A stretch of 64,000 nucleotides of DNA. It comes from Xanthostigma xanthostigma. Lineage: Eukaryota > Arthropoda > Insecta > Raphidioptera > Raphidiidae. The position numbers and the translations under genes were made by a program. The stretch lies in assembly GCA_963575645.1 (NCBI GenBank), contig OY754473.1, forward strand, positions 6,882,001 to 6,946,000. Reading direction: 5' to 3'. Of this stretch, positions 56,601-64,000 are shown one piece after another (positions within the stretch are counted from its first letter, which is position 1; each line of letters begins with the position of its first letter). Below the pieces are notes generated by a model. It saw nothing but the letters and a program-made list of their open reading frames with translations. It was not told where the DNA came from and searched no databases.

Positions 56601-57873
56601 TTACCACATTATTTGAGTCACTATCAATAGAAATATTTTGTCCAGAAATACTTGCAGAAGGCTGACTAAAAAATTTGTCAATTTTGGGCAATTTTTGTTT
56701 ACTATCTTCTCTTTCTTGGCGTTGTTTGCGTTTAAATGCACCACTGGGTTTCTTCTTTTTGTCCATAATTTTAGTTTTCTAAATCTATAGATTTCGGGTA
56801 CTCATTGTATAACGTGAAATATCGTGAAAAAAATGCCGGGGATTCCCCAACGACGTCTTGCAGCGTATCAATACGTTTCTCCTTCCTTTTACTTTTAACG
56901 TCGTCTTGAATCTTTTCTATTTCGTTTTATTGCCCAAATCTACACCAAGTATTAATTGTAATTTATGTTGTTACTGTTTAATATTATTATTACATACCCT
57001 GCAGTGCACGAAAAAGAGCTGATCATATCAATAAGAGCTTTATCATCGATGATAAAGTAGCTTAGCATTTTTAAAGTATTTGTATATTTAATATTTTTAC
57101 TTGATAAAACCTAACCAGTTTAGATAGCAGTGAGGCCCCATTTTTTTATTTGCCCCATGGCCCTTGGTTACCTAGCTACGCCACTGCTTGCTCCGAGCGA
57201 AGCCTGGGCTGAAAGAGCTCTCCTTACCTAAAATATTATTTTCTCTGCGATGATTTCTTGTTTTTAACATTCCAAAAGCTTCATCCAAAATTTTATTAAT
57301 AATTTCGAACCTGATATCGATGACCTTCACGATATTTATAAACTGTAATACGATTACAACTGAAAAATATTGTACCCACGATCCTAGAGAATCGTATATC
57401 GCCCAAGTGAGGTTCCCGGTACCCTCGTAAATGAATGCAGAGCTCAAAAGACAAGTCCCATGGAATGCAATTACAAGAATCCATAATCTGTTTGTTGTTT
57501 GTTTCTGTTCTTTTACATGATAATTGTTTTTGTTTACGTCAAGGATTTCGTCTACATTTTTCAGTTGGTTTTGTAAGTCGATCATTTTAGTGCTGTTATG
57601 TTTGGACAAAACTACTGCCAAATTTGCGACGACAAAGCTAATAATCAATGCAATCATATTTGTAATGTATATGAGACTGGTTAGCCTTGAACTATTCGAA
57701 GTATATGTAACAACCACCCATAATTGATAAGGAACCAAACATGTTGATATAATTATCTTATAAATGATCTGAATTTTGGTGAGATTTTTTATTTCGCTGT
57801 GGTTTGATAAACTAAAATAGGATAATGCTAAAATGTTGAGTTGTGTTTGTAAAAATTTATTAATGGCCGCCAT
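53662..57873 (-). CDS. Gustatory receptor gene J
   Basis: Exons are 57873-57228, 55409-55174 and 53931-53662, giving 383 aa. Splice ends are donor GTAAGGAG after TTTTAG, acceptor TTTTTCAG, donor GTAAGTACC and acceptor TTTTCAG. It starts MAAINKFLQTQLNILALSYF; GLSYF is ALSYF here, the only G-to-A change at that motif. The exon 1 junction reads NNILG where I and K have NISG. Exon 2 starts VETLMKAHNDLCDILNLTNE. Exon 3 ends ATYLIVLLQWKN and differs from K at one of the last 71 residues. Intron 1 contains a 1,007-bp hAT-like element starting 34 bases past the donor. Intron 2 contains a tRNA-like segment and the 54640-55130 repeat. Confidence 0.89.
54053..54124 (-). pseudogene. tRNA-like relic in intron 2 of gene J
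   Basis: The minus strand carries CCTTGTAACCTGAATGTCGT followed by GGGTTGGATCC, which resembles the anticodon arm of a Thr(UGU)-type tRNA and a pol III B box. The A-box half is not preserved. The equivalent position of gene K (60079-60150) has the same relic, so it predates the J-K duplication. Confidence 0.45.
54640..55130 (+). repeat. Interspersed repeat, copy 2 (copy 1 at 11905-12425)
   Basis: It runs from 'GGCGTAACTAGTAGTCTAAG' through 'CAATGGCCGAGCTAGTAGGA' to 'TGAATAACGCGCATGAGTTG'. It ends about 45 bases from the donor of exon 2 of gene J. Confidence 0.75.
56180..57186 (-). mobile_element. Decayed hAT-like transposon in intron 1 of gene J
   Basis: Ends CAGTGGCGTAGCTACCTAGG and ...ACCTAGCTACGCCACTG are flanked by perfect CTTGCTCC duplications (56172-56179, 57187-57194). 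A minus-strand frame at 56766-56572 starts MDKKKKPSGAFKRKQR and includes KLPKIDKFF, which resembles the N-terminus of ZMYM1-like/hAT transposases. It stops after 64 residues with no DNA-binding finger or catalytic domain. It is internally deleted and cannot be autonomous. Confidence 0.9.
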
Positions 57874-59178
57874 TTTATAATTTAAAGAAGTAATATTAGC
57901 AATGAAATGTTTTTATATTTTTTTTAAATAAGGTTTCACTCAAACAGAAAATTAATCTTGTTAGTTTGAAATTATTTTTGAAATTATCGTCAATTTTTTA
58001 TTATGATTCGTTAAAAAACAGAATTAGTATTTATCGCAATTGGCAATTAAAGTCTCCAATAAATAAATGGCACGTTTTAAATTCACTTTATTTTAATTTA
58101 TTTCAAGTTGGATCAAAGAAAAATAATGCCACGGTATTATTTGGGTATATTTTATTTAATTACTTATATTTTAATTTTTTTTTTATTATATTTTTTAAGC
58201 TACACAAATATTTCAAATTTATATTTTTGTATGGGGCTTGCCCTGTTGAAACAACAATAAACAATAAACAAAATGATAATAATTTCCATTTTTTCAATAG
58301 TTTTATGATACTAACAAAAACTAACATTGATAACATCGAGCAATTAAAGAAAACCAAATACAAATTAATCATATTAAGTGCTTTTTGTCTTAAAAATTCA
58401 TTGAAAACATAATTCGCTAAAACAAAATAATTATTCAAATCTTTAACGTCTGATTAGAACTCTTCAATAAATAAAAATAATTATGTTTACGTCTATATCT
58501 TTAACTTTAATCGTCTTTTCTTAATTATATATTCGTCCATTGAAATCACCATATTGTTTTCTATTGGTGTTAATGGATAGGAATATAGGACTACATTATT
58601 TTTGACTGATTAAAAAATGTTTTATTATTTTAATACAATATTATTCTTTTGGAGTGAAACAAACAAAAATGTGTATATAATACATTATACAAATAATATC
58701 TAATCTTTCAATAATTATTATATCTATGATAAATGATTGGTCAGAAATCAGTGACGTAGTATTAATTTTTAACTCCGAAGATTGTATAAAGATGGCCGAA
58801 ACGTCAGACAATAAAATGCAATTAAAAAACCTTCAGTATTTTCAAAATTCATTGATCCTATGCCACCAGGTTTCATCCTTTAATCTTCTATTAATTTTTA
58901 ACAGTGTGCATATTGAAAATGTAAAATATATTTTTTGCACACTCCCCTAAAAAACAGTCGTTTCTCATGCCTGTATAGCTATCTTGAAATGATACATTTA
59001 TAACACAAGTGCTGTAAAATTGCCGTAAAAACGATCAGAAGTGTTATTGTTCAAAATTTAATTGTCAAACATTTTGAAAATGAGCTTAAAATCAACCATT
59101 TTATGGGAGGCGCGTGCAAAAAATGAAGTAAGCATCTCGATTGTAATGATTTCGTAACTCGTGTCTTTCATTTTGACT
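57874..59178. other. Spacer between genes J and K
   Basis: No gene is supported. The part from about 58570 on is a copy of the I-J spacer, interrupted by an insertion at 58774-58888. The part 58280-58400 ('GTTTTATGATACTAACAAAA', 'AATCATATTAAGTGCTTTTT') recurs upstream of K at 63370-63460, so the 5' flanks of J and K are also paralogous. Confidence 0.6.
58760..58902. mobile_element. Short insertion with 14-bp direct repeats
   Basis: Perfect TATTAATTTTTAAC copies at 58760-58773 and 58889-58902 bound a 115-base insert. The corresponding I-J spacer (about 53368-53390) has the sequence uninterrupted. The insert contains 'GATGGCCGAAACGTCAGACA', in the style of retroelement 3' ends. Confidence 0.75.
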
Positions 59179-62100
59179 TTAATTCTTCCATTGCAACAAA
59201 ACAATTAGATACGTTGCAATACTGGTCAACATGGAACTCAGCAAACCCGAATCGATTTTGAAAAAGCCGTGGGCAGTTATAGCTACGTCCCTGTGAGCAA
59301 CCTGTTGGGAGAACAACTCCAAAAACTTTCTCGTCGTCTTGTCGTAGTTTGTAGGCAGTTCGTACAAGAGTCGATCTGCCACAGTTGAGGTCATTTTCGC
59401 TTTTGAACAAACTGACTGACAGCTTGTCGAAAGAATGTATACTTCCCACTAGAAATTAAATACAACTCATTTTTAACCGACTTCAACAAAAAGGAGGAGG
59501 TTCTATGTTCGTCTGTATATTTTTTTAAATTTTTTTTTATGTATGTTCACTGATTTCTCCGTCAATTATGGACCGATTTTCAATTTTTTTTTTATTCGAA
59601 AGAGTGCACCTCAGAGGTGGTCCCATCCGAACCAGGTCAAGATCTGATGGTGGAATCCGGAGAAATCGAGGGAAACTCTCAAATTTCAAAGGCACACATA
59701 ATGTTTTTTATGTATGTTCACCGATTTTTAGTGTTAGATTAACACTAAAAAGAGAAAAATAAAATATTTTTAACAAAAAAATTGAACCGACTTCACACTA
59801 AAAAGTAAAAAATAATTGCGTATTGAAATGTTTTGGAGTCGGTGTAGTTCTCGGAATAGATTTCATTTTGGCTGACACCGACTTCAAAACATTTCAATAC
59901 GCATTTATTTTTTACTTTTTAGTGTGAAGTCGGTTCAATTCTTTTGTTAAAAATATTTTATTATGTTAGCTTTTTGTTTAGACAATATTTTTGAAACTAC
60001 GAAGCTTAGAAGAAAAAAGAGATTGTGTATTTTACACTGCACACTATAGAAGTGTAACTGATATAATTATAAAAAAAATGCCATCGACCACCAGGATCAA
60101 ACCCACGACATTCAGGTTACAAGGCGGCCGGTGTGTTTTGCTGCCGCCTTAGCTTAATGTTCTACAGTGAGTTTTTATAGTATAGTGCAACGTTTTGTTA
60201 GATTTTCGATCGATTTTGCCTACCGTGTCAAAAGGAGTTTTTCTTTCAGAAATGAATAGAATAACACTTATGACAAGAATATCGTTGTAACAGAACAGTA
60301 TATTGTGCAACTAGTGCGACAATGCCGCACGAGTTGCACATACTATTTTTTATTACGAATAAAATAAAAATTCCCAGAACAAATGTTCAATTTTAAAATA
60401 CACATTTTTTGCTGTCACATTCAGTATTGGTAACTATGGTAACTCTGAATTTGCGTGCGGAAAACTATAATTTCGGTGCGACAAATAAAGTTTGCGCACG
60501 CAAATGAAAATAGCCACTTTTCAACCGTAACAGCATGCGTTAAGATACCAATTTTCTTGCATGAGTAATAAAAAAAAATATAATCTATTCTTTCTGGAGA
60601 TGTGCCGATTTTTTCAAAAAAAAAAGAGCAATCGAGCTCTTTTCACATATAGGTACGCCAAGTAACCTATCAAAATTTGATATCGTGCTCACAGATTTTT
60701 TCCGAAAAAATATTTTCTGTACGTCAGGGACCGCTAAATAGAAAAAAACTGTGAATTTTGGACTGAATAAGTACCGTTCCCACGGTAAAATAAACGTTTT
60801 TGTCGACTTATCTAGCTATAATTAGTGATTATTAGAGATACTCACAACTAAGAAGGCAGTCCAAATTGCCGCTGCAAGGAGATAACATAGCAATGAATGA
60901 TTTCCACTGACATATTCATAGACTTTTCCTGTGTCAGATGTGTCTTTCTTGGAGATGAATTCAATCGGTGAAAACAAAAAGAATAAAATTGTCAACGTTA
61001 TTTGAACAATTGCTATTAACAGGTTGACACTGAAAATTTCATTTGTTAAATTCAATATGTCGCAGAGATCGTTGTGAACTTTCATCAAAGTTTCCACTGA
61101 AAAATAACAAAAGTAATAACCAATCAATAAATAAAATTCTTTATTCAACACGCGTGAGTAATATGCAATTTCGGGGCCCTGCTAAACTCGGGAGAAATAA
61201 TAAATTACTTCATGTTGACGCGTAGAGTGCTAATAATGAGCCGTACAGTGTGATAATGAATTTTCTGGACCAATAGAAACTCAGTAGCGAGCCCAAGCGT
61301 GCAATAATGAAAAAAAAACTGCACGCAGCTTCTGGATCAATAGGAACGTGGTAGGCGGTATTGTATATATGAAAACAGCATCGCAATTCAGTGAAATTCA
61401 TAGCAATCTTGTGTGCATACACTGACGGTGGGTACGTCAATCAATGAAGTGATTTATTATTTTTCCCTCTTTTATCAGGGCCCCGATTACATATTACTCC
61501 TGCTAGTTGAATAAAGTATTATGTGCGACCATTGATCGAAGGAGAATATTCCACTCGCGTGCGTTTTACCGCACTCGCTACGCTCGTGCAGCATTTTTCA
61601 CGCTCATGGAATCTTCTCCTTCTCTCACTAGTCGCACAATATACTATTATTTGAGTCTAAATTCATTTTAAAGCCCCGACGCAAAACGAGGTGTTGTGCG
61701 TTTGACGTGGTATTTGTGTTAGGTTGGCTGATCCTGTTTTGATGCGATTGGTTTTCTTTGAAAGAGAATTTTTACGAAATGATTCTCAATTCCAAAAGTG
61801 CAAAATAAAGGACCCCGCACAAACTTTATGGGAATTGGTTCTCGGTTAAATTGATCGAAAATGGTTTTATTTTATAGTTTAAAGGTCACTATAGATTTTT
61901 AGCTACAGATATTATGTTTAGCAAGATTTTATGGTATACGATAATCATTGAATTCACAATCTAAAAAAATCCTAACCCTATAGAAAGATGTATCCGAATA
62001 CGATAGTATTATTTTATACAAGGTGACTTCTTCCAACATAATCTAGTTTTCAACAATTTTTCTATTTCTAAAAAAAAGTACAAAAGTTGAAAATGGAACA

Positions 62101-63053
62101 TGTTTGTGAATTTTATTGATATCCCTATATCTAAAATCTCGCTAAACATATCTGTAGCTAAAAATCTATTGGTTTTTAGGACACTTTTCTTAGTGACCTT
62201 TGAACTATAAAATAAAACTGTTTTCAATCAATTTAACCCAGAACCAAATCCCATAATGTTTGTGCGGGTTCCTTTAAAAAATTTTAAGTTACTTAGGCGA
62301 CAGGACCATTCCAACTCAAAAATACTAACAGTGGATGTTATAATAATAAAATTGGTTTAAAATTACTGGCAAGCAGGCAAACAAAGCACACCGCACTTGC
62401 TCCTTACCTGAAATATTATTTTCTCTGCGATAATTTCTTGTTTTTAACCTTCCAAACGCTTCGTCCAAAGTTTTATTAATAATTCCGAACCTGATATCAA
62501 TTTCTTTCAGGATAGTTATAAACTGAAATACGATAACAGCTGAAAAATATTGTACCCAAGTTGTCAGAAATTCGTATAGCGCCCAGAAGAAGTCTCCAAA
62601 ACCCACATAAACACATGAAAAACTGAAAATACCGCTCGCATGGAACAGAGCTATAAACACCCAAAGTCTGATTGTCATTTTTTTCTGTTGCTTTTCATAG
62701 AAATTGTTTTTATTTACGTCAAGAAGCTCGTCTACATAACTTATTTGGTTTTGTAGGTCGACCATTTTCGTGCTGTTGCATTTAGACAAAACTACTACCA
62801 ACATTGGGACACCAAAAGTAGTTATCAATGCAGCTATATTTATGATAAGTACGATATCGACTGACCCAGAATGTTTCGAAATTAATACATTAGTTATCCA
62901 TAACCCATAAAGAACCAAAAATATTAACATAATTATTTTATAAATTATCTGGATTTTGGTGAGTTTTTTTATTTCGTTGTATTTTGATAAACTAAAATAG
63001 GATAATCCTAGAATGTTGAGTTGTATTATTAAAGATTTATTAACGGTCGCCAT
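59179..63053 (-). CDS. Gustatory receptor gene K
   Basis: Exons are 63053-62408, 61096-60846 and 59448-59179, giving 388 aa. The start at 63053 (MATVNKSLIIQLNILGLSYF) is preferred to an upstream in-frame Met 27 codons earlier, on paralogue alignment. Splice ends are donor GTAAGGAG after TTTCAG, acceptor TTTTTCAG, donor GTGAGTATC and acceptor TTTCTAG. Exon 1 is well diverged from I and J in segments 1-3 (VLISKHSGSVDIVLIINIAA, CVYVGFGDFFWALYEF), while exon 3 is almost identical to J. Exon 2 is the longest (251 nt), with an extended loop KKDTSDTGKVYEYVSGNHS. The C-terminus is ATYLIVLLQWKN. Intron 1 carries a repeat copy (61139-61655) and a foldback element (61807-62275); intron 2 carries a palindrome. 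Confidence 0.89.
59765..59960. repeat. Palindrome in intron 2 of gene K
   Basis: The arms 'TTGAACCGACTTCACACTAA' and 'TTAGTGTGAAGTCGGTTCAA' extend inward through 'CGTATTGAAATGTTTTG' for about 80 bases each. The preceding 59475-59760 resembles a non-LTR retroelement tail ('GACTTCAACAAAAAGGAGGA'). Confidence 0.85.
60079..60150 (-). pseudogene. tRNA-like relic in intron 2 of gene K
   Basis: CCTTGTAACCTGAATGTCGT and GGGTTTGATCC are preserved as in gene J at 54053-54124. Surrounding 'TTTTACACTGCACACTA(C/T)AG' flanks are shared, which shows common descent and not separate insertion. Confidence 0.45.
61139..61655 (-). repeat. Interspersed repeat, copy 2 (copy 1 at 10600-11050)
   Basis: This is the reverse complement of the block upstream of gene B, from 'TTTATTCAACACGCGTGAGT' to 'TCTCACTAGTCGCACAATAT'. 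It lies in intron 1 of gene K, 43 bases from exon 2. Confidence 0.78.
61807..62275. mobile_element. Foldback element in intron 1 of gene K
   Basis: Ends AAAGGACCCCGCACAAAC and GTTTGTGCGGGTTCCTTT. It is uninterrupted, with centre 'ATTATTTTATACAAGGTGAC', and so provides the intact form of the family found in genes F and H. Confidence 0.82.
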
Positions 63054-64000
63054 TTTGTAATTTAAAAAAGAAAAATTTCGTAATGTAATTTTTTTTGTAA
63101 TTGTTTTAAAATAATTTTCACATAAACACTGCACTAAAGAAGAAAATGATTCCAGTCGGTTTGAAAATGATTTTTAAATTATCGTCGATTTTTTATTTCT
63201 GATTCGTTAAAAAACAGTTTTAGTATTAATCGAACTTCACAATAAAATCTCCAATAAATCAACAACACACTTTAAATCCACTTTATTTTAATATATTTCA
63301 AGTTTCAAAATGCCAAGGTATCGTTTGTGTATATTTTATTAAAATATGTAATAATTACTAATTTTTCAATAGTTTTATAATACTAACAAAAACTAACATT
63401 GAAAATATCGATTTACTAAAGGAACCCAAATACAAATTAATCATATAAAGTGCTTTTTGTCTTAAGAGAAATGACAGAATAAATAATGGCGCTTTTCATA
63501 ACATGTGTCCTAATTGATTTTCTCGTTAAAATGTTCACTCATTGAAATCACCATTTTAATATCTATAGGTGTCAATTACCAGAAATATATATGGCTACAT
63601 TATTTATGACTGATTGAAAAGTGCTTTTTTTCATACCTCGCTTGAAAGTGCCTACTTTCGGCACCAATGGTAAGGCAGAAAGTCTAACATTTACTCCTTG
63701 GTGGGATTACACGCCTAAATGCGGAAAGTGCGTACGTTCGGGCGGTCGTAATGCAACAACAACCAATCAACTGTTGTTTATATGTCGTTTCCATAGCAAC
63801 TTAATTACATTATAGCTAATAGTCGCGAACAGCTGTCATTCAAAGCTTGCTTGGAATTTATCTGTGTTTTTATGCAATTAATATGTAATTAATTAATGTA
63901 TTTAATAAGCGTGCTTACGACCGAGGTATGAAGAAAATAGTATACACCACACTGGCCGAAGGTGTGATGACTTTGCCCTGCGCTTCGCCTCAGGCATCAT
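63054..64000. other. 5' flank of gene K and repeat-rich window end
   Basis: Positions 63100-63630 are paralogous to the 5' flank of J. Near 63630 this is replaced by a repeat (63637-63860, also at 39690-39900). The last 80 bases ('ATACACCACACTGGCCGAAG', 'GCCTCAGGCATCAT') resemble 44530-44610. No gene is supported; the array may continue beyond the window. Confidence 0.6.

Noticed and set aside
6581-63053. Odorant receptor (Or family) identity for the array
   Set aside because: The exon 3 motif G(F/I)FxI(D/N) plus TYhhhhhQ and the phase-0 intron before it are Gr characters.

Overview
This window is arthropod nuclear DNA, almost certainly insect. It is AT-rich, has spliced genes with GT..AG introns, and is crowded with tRNA-derived SINEs, non-LTR retroelement fragments, hAT and Tc1/mariner-type elements and long palindromic foldback repeats. 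The main content is a tandem array of eleven insect gustatory-receptor-type genes (Gr, 7tm_7 family). The size of the expansion fits a beetle, but I cannot fix the order or species from sequence alone. I see no bacterial operons, CRISPR arrays or viral genes.

Layout. Positions 1-4161 hold repeats only. A short three-exon gene on the + strand at 4162-4566 encodes a twin CX9C protein that I recognise as CHCHD7/COX23; its two tiny introns hide it from simple ORF reading. The Gr array runs from 6581 to 63053. In order the genes are A (6581-9440), B (11610-15944), C (18386-22313), D (23664-25806), E (28621-31695), F (33107-35494), G (37120-40989), H (44875-47645), I (50462-52875), J (53662-57873) and K (59179-63053). 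All are on the minus strand except E, which is the inverted partner of D. The last 950 bases are 5' flank of K plus repeats.

All eleven Gr genes have the same architecture. Exon 1 (646-697 nt, about 215-232 aa) carries four hydrophobic segments and ends in phase 1. Exon 2 (203-251 nt) carries segment 5 and the first half of segment 6, and ends in phase 0. Exon 3 (267-270 nt) carries the rest of segment 6, an amphipathic loop and segment 7, with a C-terminal TYLIVLLQW-type motif. Each splice model gives an uninterrupted frame of 383-398 aa, and in every case the three exon lengths sum to a multiple of three. The array therefore looks like a set of intact chemoreceptors and not a graveyard. By eye the relationships are H-I-J-K (youngest), D-E (inverted pair), A-F-G (looser), with B and C more distant.

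The introns and intergenic spaces, by contrast, are packed with transposable elements. Several can be dated relative to one another. A hAT-like element in intron 1 of J and a SINE in the H-I spacer have perfect target-site duplications, and paralogous flanks elsewhere in the window preserve related sequence that serves as the empty site. Other notable items are a LINE nested inside a TA-flanked inverted-repeat element, a repeat inserted inside another repeat in gene H, a heat-shock-type promoter block in an intron of gene C, and evidence that gene J is a mosaic of an I-like 5' end and a K-like 3' end.
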